Positions 11,132 to 21,999 of a stretch of DNA of 64,000 bases are shown piece after piece (positions within the stretch are counted from its first letter, which is position 1; the number at the start of each line of letters is the position of its first letter). The notes below the pieces were generated by a model that searched no databases, was not told the origin of the DNA, and saw nothing but the letters and a program-made list of their open reading frames with translations. A program made the position numbers and the translations under genes. Source of the DNA: Pseudoneurospora amorphoporcata (taxonomy: Eukaryota; Ascomycota; Sordariomycetes; Sordariales; Sordariaceae); contig MU859211.1 of NCBI GenBank assembly GCA_033297205.1, forward strand, positions 1 to 64,000, read 5' to 3'.

Positions 11132-11983
11132 GGTTGGTTAGCATGACATGTCTTCCAGAACCAAGTAGATGTAGTTGACAACGAGTGGTGTGTGGGTAGA
11201 AGGTTCAGAAATGGAGCATAGTGTGATCATGCACGCGCAAGCGCGTGTCAGTCGCAACGGTTCTAATATTTTGGCATGATCATCATATAAAGTGGGCGTG
11301 TGATTGTGTATCGAGAAGAATGTGTTGTTGGTAGACTTACAATCATGGTGGTTGCCCCAGTGTGTTTTGCCCACCTGGAGCTTGATGAAGAAGAGAAAGA
11401 TTTGTATCGGCACGATGCGTTTTATATCGTACTTTTTTTTTTTTTTTCTGCCAGTGCCCCGTTCCCCAAGCTCCAGTCTGCGGGCCTCTGCCAAACCTGG
11501 AGCGACTCTTGTGTAAGAGGGGTCGTAGCCAATCAGAGCTCTCAATTGCTACTCACCGAGCGTCACCGGTCTTCACCTTTGGTCCCGACCTTGCCGAACT
11601 CGGGCCTTACCGTGAGGGTGCAGAGGTCGCAGCCGAGCATTAGCCGCGCCCGTACCGCCTTTCTAGGTGTGTGGGTCTATGGGCAGAAAGCGGATCCAAA
11701 AGTTCTTTGAGCCAAGAGAAGTGGCCCTGGCGGGAAGCTTGTTGCGCTCGCCCACGAAGGAGAGTTGTCGTCGCTTCGCTAGAACAGAGCCGCTGACATC
11801 AACCTACCCGCGACGCATCACCCTCCATCCCAAAGTAGGTGTCTCCCCCCCAAAAACCCGGTCTCAAATATCCACAACCTACAACACCAACAACCAAAGC
11901 TCCCCTAACCACCACGAGCTTTGCATATTAACAGCGGCACGCCAGACTCTTTTTTTCGAGTCCCGTCAAATCAATCCATCACA
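11132..11983. promoter_or_regulatory. Divergent MSK1/TIM10 promoter region
   Basis: About 850 bp lies between two divergently transcribed genes for mitochondrial proteins. It contains a T15 tract at 11433-11447. Next to TIM10 there is a CAAC-rich leader (about 11870-11983) typical of fungal 5' UTRs. A possible leader intron of the lysyl-tRNA synthetase gene (donor GTAAGT near 11341) also lies here. Confidence 0.5.
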
Positions 11984-12448
11984 ATGTTCGGACTCGGTAG
12001 GCCGCAGCCCACTTCGGCCGAGAAGATTGCCGCCGTTGAGAACGAGCTCAAGGTTGTCGCCGAGATGCACTCCCGGTATGTTTTCTCTTTACCTTCTGCT
12101 GCATCTTTTATCCCTTCTCCCCTTCCCCCTTGACCTTCTACCTCTGTCTCAAGTCTACAACCCTCCAATTACATCCTCTTATTACCCCATCATCCAACCG
12201 TCCCCTACCATACCCACAATCACAACCACCAAGCCACTGACTAACTCTCCCCCTTCCAAATAAACAGCATGGTCAAGATCTGCACCCTCAAGTGCCTCGA
12301 CAAGACGTACCGCGAAGGCGACCTCAGCAAGGGCGAGTCCGTCTGCCTCGACCGCTGCGCCTCCAAGTTCTTCGAGACGCACCAGAAGATCTCGGACCAG
12401 CTGCAGAAGGAGACCCAGGCCCGTGGTGGAGGTGGCTTCGGCATGTAA
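11984..12448 (+). CDS. tim10: Mitochondrial intermembrane-space chaperone Tim10
   Basis: Small TIM chaperone that works with Tim9 in the intermembrane space, guiding hydrophobic precursors towards the TIM22 and SAM complexes. Two exons, 11984-12075 and 12268-12448, encode 90 residues, the usual length. The 192-nt intron (12076-12267) starts GTATGT, has a CTAAC branch site at 12241-12245 and ends AACAG. The product shows the twin CX3C signature (CTLKC, then CLDRC), whose cysteines form the disulfides made by the Mia40 relay. The C-terminus is Gly-rich (ARGGGGFGM). ATG 11984 (ACAATGTTC) is the first in the CAAC-rich leader. It is divergent from the mitochondrial LysRS gene. Confidence 0.95.
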
Positions 12449-13297
12449 AGCGTGTTTGGAATCGTGGACAACGAAGAAAAGTAAAAACGGTTATACCCAG
12501 CCTTTCGATCCGGTTTCCCTAGTCTTCAGTTCTCAGCGGAGAACACACAGAGCAGGCAGGAGGAGAGAATGGGGTTGGGAGTGTCCAAAGATTGCTCCCG
12601 TGTATTATACAGCTCAACACTATGGGATTGGGATCTCTTTGGAAATATAGGACGGGATAAAGACGAAATAGCGCACATCTGCGGCGGCTTTCAAATACTG
12701 ACAAACCACTCGATTCAAGAAAATGCTCCCGATGACGTGGGATGATTTTTCCAAAATGCTTCGGCTAATGAGAGCAAGTGGCAGATTCGATCCTCAAGGT
12801 CATCAAATGCTGCCAGTAATGAACATGTTCAAGCCGTTTGCTTTTAAAGAACCATCCGCCAGGTCTTTCGACCATCGAACATTAGCTTTATCCATTAGCT
12901 ACAGCTATACCCAACTCCTTCCTCCTCTTCCGCCCATGTTTATATTTATGTATGCAAAGTCTGTCCTCTTCGACGTGACCAAACCCGGGTATTGTTGGAT
13001 TCCTAACCACAACAGGCCGGAAAGTTGAGTAAACAAAGGAAAGAAAGAAATCAAACGATAAGTCTGGTGGGTTGACTGCAACTTCCCAAACTGAAGACGA
13101 AAAGAAAGAATCAAACAGGCTCCATGTATCCATCAATGACCTCCCACTTCCAGCTTCCATGCTTTGTGAGAGAAGCCGAACCTATGCGAGTCCCCCAGTA
13201 TACACAAATCAACCGCAAAACACACGGCACTGACTTATCTCTTCCCGAGACAACCACCATTATCCAAGAAACCCCCATCTTCCTCGACAATAACACA
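12449..13297. other. Convergent 3' intergenic region
   Basis: The stretch lies between the 3' ends of TIM10 (+) and the 1316-residue protein gene (-). It has no frame with coding character and is expected to hold both 3' UTRs. Confidence 0.5.
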
Positions 13298-16200
13298 CTA
13301 CAACCACAATAACCACCGTCCCACACCCACCACCCCCCTCCCCACTCCAAGCAACACCCTCGCAATCATCACCACAAACCACACATACCACATAAACCCG
13401 ACCAGCACCCACTCAACCGCCAACCACCCGGCCCTCCGCACCCACCTAAAGCGCCTACGCCGTCTCCTCACTATCCGGTCAATCACGTCCACCACCCTTT
13501 TCACCTTCAGCCGCTGGTGCGTCATCAGATCGCCGCCAGCGTCGTCCGCCTCCTCGGCCGCGCGCCTCGTCATCTCCGTCAGCTCGCCGTTCAGTCTGGC
13601 TCGCAGCGCTTCGACGCGGTTGGTCATGCGGGGCGCGGTTTGGGTCTGGAAGACGGCGACGGAGGACTGAAAGGCTGTTGCAGAGTTTTGGATGGATGTA
13701 GATAAAATGTTGGCGGCTAGGGGGAAGACATCGGTTTGGGCGACGGGCTGGGCGAGAAGGTGGTGATGGGTGGAAGGGTCTGGGGAGAGGGCGACTATGT
13801 CTGGCCAGGAGAGACGGGAGTGTTTCGGTTCCGTCGTTGTGGTGGCATTTTCGCCCTCGGGCTTGATGGAAGAGGTGTTCAAGAGCTTGCGGGCTTTAGC
13901 GCGCCTGTCAATTTCCATTGCGTGGATGCCGGAGCTTAGAAGGAGAGCCCGTAATCGGGCAATCTCCCGCTTGGAGACGATGGTTTGGGGAGGGACAGGC
14001 GTGGCGTTCTCTTCTCTGTCGGCTATGGACCAGCGTCCTGCTGAAGAAGCATTGGACAGTTGACGATCTTTGGCCATGGATAGCATGGCGTTCAGACGAG
14101 CGTCGGCGTCCCGTACACCACCAACGTCTGTGTTGACGCTGCTCTTCCGCGAGCCCTCCACGTCAGATACGTCGGAATTCCCCCATGGATGTGAGCGGGC
14201 GATCTCCAGTGGACGTAGACCTGGAGATGATGTCGGTGATGCATTCTGAACGTCAATCTTGGGCGGTTTCAGCAGTTCAAAGCGGGAGGACTGACGACTA
14301 AGAGGTCGCGAAGGGGGACTAGCGCTAAGCAAACCAGTTTGTTGTTCGATCGAGCCGCCAACGGATTTGGACTTGCTATGATGCTTTTCCGCGGTGGGTA
14401 TGAACTGTGGCATGACATCCAGGTAGCTCTTCTCCCCGTTCGCCTTGCCGTGGTTGGACGGACTATGACCAACCTTTCGTGATTGCGAGCTAGGTAAGGA
14501 CCTGGACCGTCCTCTGCTCTCCGCATCAGACTCATCTGAAGAACTGTACTCGTCCACGGGACCTGGGACTGTCTCTTTTCGCCAGAACATATCGCTGACT
14601 TTGGAGACACCGCTACGCAAGACACTATCGATGCGTTGGCCCCGGAATAGCCCTTTCAAGCTACTGCTTCCATCTTCCCGAAGTTTGTGATTTCCAGTAC
14701 TCTTGCTCGACTTTTGGCTAGAGTCGGTTCCTTTCGTCACCGTATTGCGAAGAGGACTGCGGGAGGCCCTTCGTGAAAGCATGCCAGTTCCGGGGCCAAG
14801 AGTTCCGGGGGATTCTACCGGTGGCCGATCCGACAGAAACTGTACTGATTCGGTGTTCTCTTCCTTTCCAACATGTGATGGAAGCTCAGCCAAACGCTCG
14901 CTGCTGAGATCTCGGAATATGCTTCTAACTTTGGTCAGGGGGTTTCTGCTCGGTGAACTCGCTATCGGTGAGCTTGGTCTCGTCGACCTTGGCGAAACGT
15001 CCATGCCCAGTCCAGGAACCAGTACGTCATGCATTGGCCGCAAGTCGGGCGAATATGGTGGTGATGTATCGTAGTCAGTTGAAAACCGCCTATCCCCATT
15101 CAGTGGCCCAACGCCAGTTCGTCCAGCGAGAACTTGTGCCGGGGCTGGCTTGGCTTGAAGCTTGAAGTAAGAGCCCTCCAAGTCAGCCGGCTCAGAGTGG
15201 GATGCCGGCCTGCGGCCATCAACGTTGTCAGCGCGGTTAGGCGTCGGTGTAATCCGTGCCCTCTCCCAATCCTTCTCGGATATTCCCACTCCGGCATATG
15301 GCAGCTTCAACCGCTGCGTTTCCTGGTCATAGAGGGGATGCGCTTCGATATCTCTCTGCTCCTGAGCGATCATGTCTTCCATCTGTCTCGCCAGTATGTC
15401 CTTACCACTACTGGAGATAGTGCCGTGTCTGACCCGCCGCTTCCGGTCGCTGTCCGTATCAGACGACTCTGAAAATGACCCTCTATGGATCCGAAGAATG
15501 TCGCGATTATATATGGTGCTGTTGGCGCGGTGGTGGGACCCCTTGAGCGCCCGAAGTTTCTGTTGCGCTTTATCCCGAGCTCGACTTGCACTAAAGCCGT
15601 ACGGTTGTTCATGATGCGCCTTTTGCGTCGGTTTTTGTTCTACAACCTGGGGTGGCTGTTCCGTGCGAGCCTTATCTAAAGCCGTGAGGCTGTTGGAGTT
15701 GGAAAAGATCTTGCTTGAGCCTGGAGTATCATCTCTTGAGAGCGAACGGTAGATTTCGGCACCACCTTGCGGAAAGAGGCGCTTCCAGTTCCTATCCTCC
15801 AGAAGGAACTTATTGTCGTCTTGTTCAAGCCAGTAGATGTCTGCGATCATATCCGCCGGATCTACGGCCCAGTCAACCCGTGGTCGTCTCAGTTTAGGCA
15901 TTGCTGTTGTCGGCCTAGAGCCGAGGGACTGGGGAGAATTCTCCTGAGAGAGAATGCGAGCCGGAGAGAATGGGGGTATCGAAGGATTTCCCGGTACTCG
16001 GTCCTGACCCTTGGCGATCCATTTGGCTACTTCATCAACCCATTCGGAAACCCTTTCAACATCATTGAAGCCCTGGCCCTCCCCGTCCAGAGCCTTCCTC
16101 TCGCGAGCCCGAATTTTTCTGTTGCGAATATACTGTAGCGGATTATAATGTCGGCCAATTATTGTTTCGGTGTCATTGGTGGGTACTCTGGAAGGGAAGT

Positions 16201-17248
16201 TAGAGCCATTAGGCGTCAGGGGAGGGCTGATGGTGGAAGATGTTCTTGATCGGTCGGCCTTTAGTGGGGGCAGCAGCTCTAGTATTCGTCTATATTGTGC
16301 CATCAACCCCAAGTATTCCCTTGCTTTTTGCGCTCTCCCCAAGGTCGACTGGGAAAAGTGGTATTGATATGGTTCGAGATCGGCTGGAGCTTGTAGTGAC
16401 CTTGCGGATGCGAGGCGTGGTGAATGGTCCGGTCTAGGTGACATATTCCGCGAGACTCTCCTTTGCTGTTGCAGGTGTTGTCGAAGACTTCCTCCGGTAC
16501 TGTTTTCCGGCACCGGCCCTAGTCTTGGAGGCACTGGCTGAGAGATGATCCTCCGCGACGCTATCCTTCTTGATTCGCTCAGGTTAAGCGCCATATTCAC
16601 GATCTGGGCCGACTCCATATCCAGGGGCGCCATGCTTGTTCGTGGGGACGGAGTCACCCCAATGACCGTTTCACCTGCCACAGAGCCTCGGTTTGACGTG
16701 ACAGCACTGCCATTGAAGGAGGGTGCTTGTCGAACAGATGGCTCAGCTGTCGATCCCGAGCGCTGAACAAGCCCCAAGCCCACCTCGTTCGAAGGACCGG
16801 TACGCTTGCTCCGGCCAGGCGATCTGTCGAGACCATGCTTAGTGATCCTATTCCTACTAGGCTCTAACAAGCTCTGCCTCTTGCGTAGCTGTAACTGGGT
16901 ATTTGGAAGGTGTGCGCCGAAGACAGGATCGGAAAGGAGAAAGGCGCCATTCGTTCTGTGCTTATGAGGGCGGAGGGCGCCTTTGGAGGGGAGTCGCTGA
17001 TGGGGCGGTATGATGGCGTCATCGCAGTTATCGTCGTTGTCGTCGTTGAAATTCGACGGGGTCACAGAGACGTCGGGGAGGTTGTTCGTAGTGACCTGGT
17101 GGTCCTGGCCAGAGATGGCCGTCGGGGCATGGTCGTGGCGATGGGGAACGAGGAGGTCGGGTTGCTTGGTTGCTCGGCGCGGACGAAGGTTGGATGATGG
17201 GCTGGCATCTTGGTCGGTCATTGCTGTGCTGCGCCGTTCATATGCCAC
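13298..17248 (-). CDS. Large fungal protein with C-terminal membrane anchor
   Basis: Uninterrupted frame of 1316 residues that I cannot assign to a named family. Most of it is Ser/Pro/Arg-rich and probably disordered. Two more conserved-looking blocks stand out: YQYHFSQSTLGRAQKAREYL with LMAQYRRILELLPPLK (about 305-345), and VERVSEWVDEVAKWI followed by VDWAVDPADMIADIYWLEQ (about 405-490). Many SP and RS dipeptides suggest phosphorylation. The C-terminus is a basic stretch (RIVRRRRRRFRW) followed by a long hydrophobic segment (WLAVEWVLVGFMWYVWFVVM) and a second Gly/Val/Leu segment. This is the layout of a tail-anchored protein of the ER or nuclear envelope with its bulk in the cytosol; that placement is inferred. 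The start may be ATG 17248 or the in-frame ATG nine codons later (MTDQDAS). Confidence 0.8.
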   Translation of the reverse strand: MAYERRSTAMTDQDASPSSNLRPRRATKQPDLLVPHRHDHAPTAISGQDHQVTTNNLPDVSVTPSNFNDDNDDNCDDAIIPPHQRLPSKGALRPHKHRTNGAFLLSDPVFGAHLPNTQLQLRKRQSLLEPSRNRITKHGLDRSPGRSKRTGPSNEVGLGLVQRSGSTAEPSVRQAPSFNGSAVTSNRGSVAGETVIGVTPSPRTSMAPLDMESAQIVNMALNLSESRRIASRRIISQPVPPRLGPVPENSTGGSLRQHLQQQRRVSRNMSPRPDHSPRLASARSLQAPADLEPYQYHFSQSTLGRAQKAREYLGLMAQYRRILELLPPLKADRSRTSSTISPPLTPNGSNFPSRVPTNDTETIIGRHYNPLQYIRNRKIRARERKALDGEGQGFNDVERVSEWVDEVAKWIAKGQDRVPGNPSIPPFSPARILSQENSPQSLGSRPTTAMPKLRRPRVDWAVDPADMIADIYWLEQDDNKFLLEDRNWKRLFPQGGAEIYRSLSRDDTPGSSKIFSNSNSLTALDKARTEQPPQVVEQKPTQKAHHEQPYGFSASRARDKAQQKLRALKGSHHRANSTIYNRDILRIHRGSFSESSDTDSDRKRRVRHGTISSSGKDILARQMEDMIAQEQRDIEAHPLYDQETQRLKLPYAGVGISEKDWERARITPTPNRADNVDGRRPASHSEPADLEGSYFKLQAKPAPAQVLAGRTGVGPLNGDRRFSTDYDTSPPYSPDLRPMHDVLVPGLGMDVSPRSTRPSSPIASSPSRNPLTKVRSIFRDLSSERLAELPSHVGKEENTESVQFLSDRPPVESPGTLGPGTGMLSRRASRSPLRNTVTKGTDSSQKSSKSTGNHKLREDGSSSLKGLFRGQRIDSVLRSGVSKVSDMFWRKETVPGPVDEYSSSDESDAESRGRSRSLPSSQSRKVGHSPSNHGKANGEKSYLDVMPQFIPTAEKHHSKSKSVGGSIEQQTGLLSASPPSRPLSRQSSRFELLKPPKIDVQNASPTSSPGLRPLEIARSHPWGNSDVSDVEGSRKSSVNTDVGGVRDADARLNAMLSMAKDRQLSNASSAGRWSIADREENATPVPPQTIVSKREIARLRALLLSSGIHAMEIDRRAKARKLLNTSSIKPEGENATTTTEPKHSRLSWPDIVALSPDPSTHHHLLAQPVAQTDVFPLAANILSTSIQNSATAFQSSVAVFQTQTAPRMTNRVEALRARLNGELTEMTRRAAEEADDAGGDLMTHQRLKVKRVVDVIDRIVRRRRRRFRWVRRAGWLAVEWVLVGFMWYVWFVVMIARVLLGVGRGVVGVGRWLLWL

Positions 17249-19126
17249 GTCTTCAGAGGAAGCGGGAAATGATGAACTAGAGTCGCATGGAATGGATAAT
17301 GATATGCATCGTTGTCAGTTTTGCCGTCGTTGGTGTATGAGATGAAGAGGATGCGCAGTCCGTCTTGGCTTCCGAGGCGACTTGTACGGGCAGCTCCTCT
17401 AGCCTCTCGGTTGAGCTTCGTCGCCAAGTTGTCTCCGTCTTGTCGGTCGGTTCTCGTGATAGTCGAATGTGTCTGCAACAGCAGTCTTGTGCTCTGGCTG
17501 GCTGGGCTGGGCTGGGCGCTTCTTCCGTGGCCTCAGTCTGCCATGTGAACACAAACCAAGACAATGGTCAACGTACCTAACGACGTCAGACGGGCCAAGG
17601 TACCGATGCAGTGCTATGCTGAATGTGTCGTGAGCTACTTTCTATTCGCCGAGCGCACTGTAAGATGGCTGCAAGAATACCTTTAGCGGCGCATGTCAGG
17701 GGGAGGAACAATGGCCCAATGGATATCTGGCTCTTGGTACGAAGCGAGTGATTCGATGGATGCGATGCGATGGGGATTGAGACAGATGGGAACACGCGGT
17801 TGAAATCGAAAGACACTCACCTTCAAGACAATGCAGTTGCATGCTCTACGTTCGGGTGCGATACGGGGCTGTGTCTCCCGAACGCTTCCAGTCCTCCGCC
17901 TCCATTCTCTCCAAATGTTCGGCGGATGTTCCACTCGTGCTCCCACCCAAACCCGTCACTGCCACCCACCCGTTCCATCGCTCACTGCTTCCTGCTGTTG
18001 CCCGTTGAAACGGGCGGATCGTCCTTGCTGTGTCATCGACTTTCGGCAGCTCATAGGGGGCCCCCTGGCATGCCTGCCTGCAAAAGAGCCAGAAAACGAG
18101 GAAGTGGGGCAGGGGCAGAGTTACCCCACTGTTACCCGCTATGGATCATGTTCCCTCGGGCCTGGGAGCCACCTACTGACAACCGAACCGCAGGGCCTGG
18201 GCTGTTGTTGTTGTTGACTTTGATGCATGTCGGGTTGTAAAGCTTATTCCCATCACTGCATTCTTGCATCTTCACATGGGCAGTATTGTGATTTGCATGT
18301 CACATTTCGAGGTCGATATGTACTTCTCCAAAGTTAGGAGGCAGTCTATCGGTATATCTGAAGATTGTGTGACCAACGCCCCGGTCAGGTGGTGGTTGTA
18401 TCTGCCTCTTAAGTCTACATATTCTAGATGTTAGGTACACTATTCTAGTGGATGGCGGTTGATCTGCGAGAAGGAAAGAAACCCCACTGCTCTCGTTGCG
18501 ATGTGATGAACAAGGGGGATTCCCATTTCCAACATCCCAACCGTCCAACAATTCTTCAGCGGTGAGCTACTGTCGAAGCCATTGCCCCCAACAAAGGAGG
18601 CAAGGATGGTTGTGTTTCATGCATGGAAAACAAGGCGATGACATACCCAGCGCGTTTACCGCCAAGCTTATAGGACGTCCAAGAGATCGAGAGACACAAA
18701 GGATCCAACTTTGGTTTGCCTTACTTGGGGGCATTACAGGTTGGCGGTAGGTATGGGTGTACCTATGTACTTCTTGGACGGTCATGTGCATGGGACTTTG
18801 GGGTCCAGATTGCTGGGTTCAACGCATGGGATGTTTAGTTAACTCTATCTGGCCCTGAGCAAGGCAGCGCCATAGGTGAGATTAAACCGGCTTGAAAGAA
18901 ATTCCGCTTATGTATGAGGTTGAAAAGCCAAATTAAACAATACTGGCGAGATGCCCCATCCCGCTAATAACCGTGAGCCCGTCACCTCCGTGTAGCCAAA
19001 ACCAACGTTGAAGACCAGAGTTGCCCTTTGTTGACGATATAAACAATGTGTTCCTCAGGACCATCTGTGTAAGTCGACAATTGTCCCTAACGCTCAGAGA
19101 AAATGCAAGACACCTTATTGAAAGGA
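17249..19126. other. Leader and promoter of the 1316-residue gene
   Basis: About 1.9 kb lies upstream of the minus-strand gene starting at 17248 and downstream of the PHAF1-like gene. On the minus strand good donors occur at 17820 (GTGAGT) and 17575 (GTACGT), so the transcript may have a long leader with one or two untranslated introns. No frame here looks coding. Confidence 0.4.
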
Positions 19127-20800
19127 CTAGAACACTGTCACCGCAGTAACAGCACCATTCTTCAGCACCTCAAACACGAGTCCCGGGAAACCATAAAGAG
19201 TGGTCGTGGAATCTGCAGGCCCCTCAAACTTCTTGGCCGTGCCACCGGCGTCCGGTGCTGCCGTCGCCCCGTCTCCTTCCCACCCGCCCAGAAACTCGAT
19301 ACTGCTACCGGGACTGTCTCCCCAACCCCTATTGAGAACCATGCCTCTTTGAGCCTTACGCGCTTCTTCTTCAGAGGGGTAGATCGACTGCCACTCCTTG
19401 CGCAGGCTCTCCTCGATTTGTGGAAAAGCAGACTCCGAGTTGATCACGACGTCTGAAACTGATGAAAGATACGGGATCTCCCATCGGCAGCGACGGTGTC
19501 GGTTAAAGGGATATGACCCAGGCACATTTCCGTGCAGAACGATCTTGGTGGCAACAAGACTGTCGGCATTGGCTGTGAGAAGCCAGTCCTTGGGGACGTT
19601 AGGGGCATTCTTCCCTTGCTCCTGGGAAGGCGGCACCGGAGATGGCGCCGTCGGCTTTGAGACCAGCACATCGAATCCATGGAAGAAATAGTTGTAGAAG
19701 CACTCGCCTGATACGTGGCCGCCTTCGATGCTGACATCACTGGTTTCATCGTCGCTAGAGTGGTAACCATCCGACCCAGCGTTTGCCGACGATTGATCTG
19801 TATCTGTAAGGTCGTCCTGGTGCTTCAGATCAGCACTATCTGGTCGCTTCATGGCATCGCTACCAGCCCGCACTTTGTGGGCGAACATCTTATGATCGTT
19901 CTTCCGGTAAATGGCATCGGGAGGACCCAGTTGGGATACAAGATCTTGCGGAGTAGTCTGTCCAAGCCTGATCCAAAAGTGCTGATCCGTCCACTTTCGA
20001 AAGACCTGCAGTTTCCCTGCACCGTAAATTTTGATGAGGGACACCTCGTCAGGAAACACCTCCTTTCCCTTATTGAGTGGCATGAATGTCTTGAGGCTGG
20101 GCAGCACCTCAGTCCAAAGCGTCTGTCGGGCCTGTGTCCATGAATCACCACTGAAGATGCCCATGACCTCGGGAACCTGTGTGGATGCCAGCAGGTCAAC
20201 CACGTTCTTCTTGGCCGAGTAGCTCGCTTTTTTCATGAGGAAGCTGAAGGCCACGCCGGGCCATGACAAGCAGTATAGGCCATATTGGTCGACGGCGTTG
20301 TCTGGGGTCTGCGGCCCATCAACGAACTCGCCATTGTAGGTGGGACCAAGAAACCGTTGATAGATGTGACGGAACGTAGGTCCCGCGGGATTATCTGTTG
20401 ACGGTGTAGATGTTGTGGAAGGACGAACAAGGTCACGCTCCTTGTTATCGGCTGCCTTGATAAAGATATGGTTCTTTGTAAAGTCCACCACCTCGATCAA
20501 GCGTAGTCGCTGCTCTGGAGCATCAAATTGCAGACGAATCCCGTTGGCAGGGAGGTCGATAACGATAATCGACTTGGTCGGCTCGGTTGGTCTGTATTTG
20601 ACATCGAGATTCGGGAACCGCTGGGGCTCTGTTTTGAGGCGGGTCAAGATATCGTGCAATGATGCTCCAAGCACCAACCAGCCCAGCGCTCGCCCAGGGT
20701 AAAGCTGGGCGGAGAAGAGAAGGGGGGAAATCGGCGGCGAGGTAGGAGTCGACATGTTGAAACTTGGATATCCTGACGAGGACACTTGGGAGTTGAACAC
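19127..20800 (-). CDS. PHAF1 / UPF0183 family protein
   Basis: Fungal member of the family that includes human C16orf70/PHAF1 (phagosome assembly factor 1), which in animals binds phosphoinositides with BCAS3 at autophagosome formation sites. Diagnostic segments are YPGRALGWLVLGASLHDIL near the N-terminus, TEPTKSIIVIDLPANGIRLQFD (about 90-115), QRLRLIEVVDF, FLGPTYNGEFVDG, and FYNYFFHGFDVLV in the second half. The frame is uninterrupted and 557 residues long, more than the roughly 420 of the animal protein. The extra length comes from low-complexity inserts around 330-385 and a Gly/Pro-rich part near the C-terminus. ATG 20800 is used here, but an ATG 15 codons in (MSTPTSPPIS) is an equally good start. 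The role in fungi is not known to me. Confidence 0.85.
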   Translation of the reverse strand: MFNSQVSSSGYPSFNMSTPTSPPISPLLFSAQLYPGRALGWLVLGASLHDILTRLKTEPQRFPNLDVKYRPTEPTKSIIVIDLPANGIRLQFDAPEQRLRLIEVVDFTKNHIFIKAADNKERDLVRPSTTSTPSTDNPAGPTFRHIYQRFLGPTYNGEFVDGPQTPDNAVDQYGLYCLSWPGVAFSFLMKKASYSAKKNVVDLLASTQVPEVMGIFSGDSWTQARQTLWTEVLPSLKTFMPLNKGKEVFPDEVSLIKIYGAGKLQVFRKWTDQHFWIRLGQTTPQDLVSQLGPPDAIYRKNDHKMFAHKVRAGSDAMKRPDSADLKHQDDLTDTDQSSANAGSDGYHSSDDETSDVSIEGGHVSGECFYNYFFHGFDVLVSKPTAPSPVPPSQEQGKNAPNVPKDWLLTANADSLVATKIVLHGNVPGSYPFNRHRRCRWEIPYLSSVSDVVINSESAFPQIEESLRKEWQSIYPSEEEARKAQRGMVLNRGWGDSPGSSIEFLGGWEGDGATAAPDAGGTAKKFEGPADSTTTLYGFPGLVFEVLKNGAVTAVTVF

Positions 20801-21999
20801 CGCTTAGGGTGGTATATGGGAACAACGGAGATGGGACGAACTCCTAAGTCGAGTCTCGTTCATCCAGCGGGTTTAGTGTGGCAGGTCGGACGGTCGAGAA
20901 TGGCTGACAGCGATATCGTCTAGTCGTATTGTAATTCGGTGTGATGCTATGTTGGCTTGATGCTGGGAGAAACAAGAAAGCGAGATTAGGATGGGAATTG
21001 TTGGATGGAATGGTCGGCGGAGGCTGCGCTTGCTGGGTGTTGTCCGTCAAGGTCCCCTCGTGATCTGGGGCGGCCACCGACCATCGGCAGCTGCCCCATA
21101 TTACGTAGAGGTACCCATACCTACTACCTCTATTTACATGGAGACGGCGGCAGGCGGCGGTGAAAGCGGCAGGCAAGACAGAGGGGTCAGCACTGAAACA
21201 GCACTGCCGCTGGAGCGGGAGCGCGATGGGGAGGGAAGGACACAAAAGAGGGGCATTTGTGGTGGCTCCCGTCGGCTGGCTGGCAGTCACAGGCCGCTGC
21301 CGCTGTAGGCTATTTCCTGCGTTAGCGATGATTGACGAAGAGAAAGAACAACGCAAGCCCCTGCCTGGCTTTTGAAGATCAGTGGTCGGTGCGTTTGTTT
21401 TACTTGGACCGGGAAGCGGTTGCCCCAGCAATGGCCCAATACAGCAGGGGCATTGTGGACAGTGGAGATCAATGTTGATGTCGCGCCTGTCCCTGTAGTG
21501 CGCCAAAGCAGCCAAGGCAAGCACCCAACTCAACTGGAAAGACCGAACGCAAACATCGGTTGGAAAAAGCAATCCTCGCCATCCAACCCGTCGTCCTCGC
21601 CCAAGACCTACCCGACCGAGTCGCTCACATAATCGACAAGCAAAGGCCGGGCTCGCGACGTCCAGTCGCTCATTCCCGACGACGTGTACTTTCTACACGC
21701 CAATCTCTCCCCGACGACACTGCTGTCTCTCGCAGGTTTCCAGCTTGTCGCACATAAGAAAAAGGCATCGACCAGCCGATTGAACGACCCACGACCTCGC
21801 TCCGTCTCTCTCTGCCATCAGCTCTCTTCGATCACCACCACCAATGCTTTTTGGATTGATTTTCGCCCGTTTCGTGCTTTAGCTCAACAGTCGTCACTTC
21901 GCATCTTTTCGCTTCTCGTCTCTCCTTCGGCACAACTTTCTCCTCGATTTCGCGACCTCGAGCCTCCGATAAAGCATCGCCCAGTCGCGCAACTCCAGC
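20801..21999. promoter_or_regulatory. Divergent promoter region, PHAF1-like / kinesin-5
   Basis: About 1.2 kb lies between two divergent genes. The part next to the kinesin gene (about 21560-21999) is C/T-rich and reads as its 5' leader. A minus-strand frame of 242 codons (20844-21572) has no protein-like character. No distinct control element was recognised. Confidence 0.45.

Noticed and set aside
20844..21572. 242-codon minus-strand ORF upstream of the PHAF1-like gene
   Set aside because: Low-complexity composition with no splice context or family features. It lies in a divergent promoter region.
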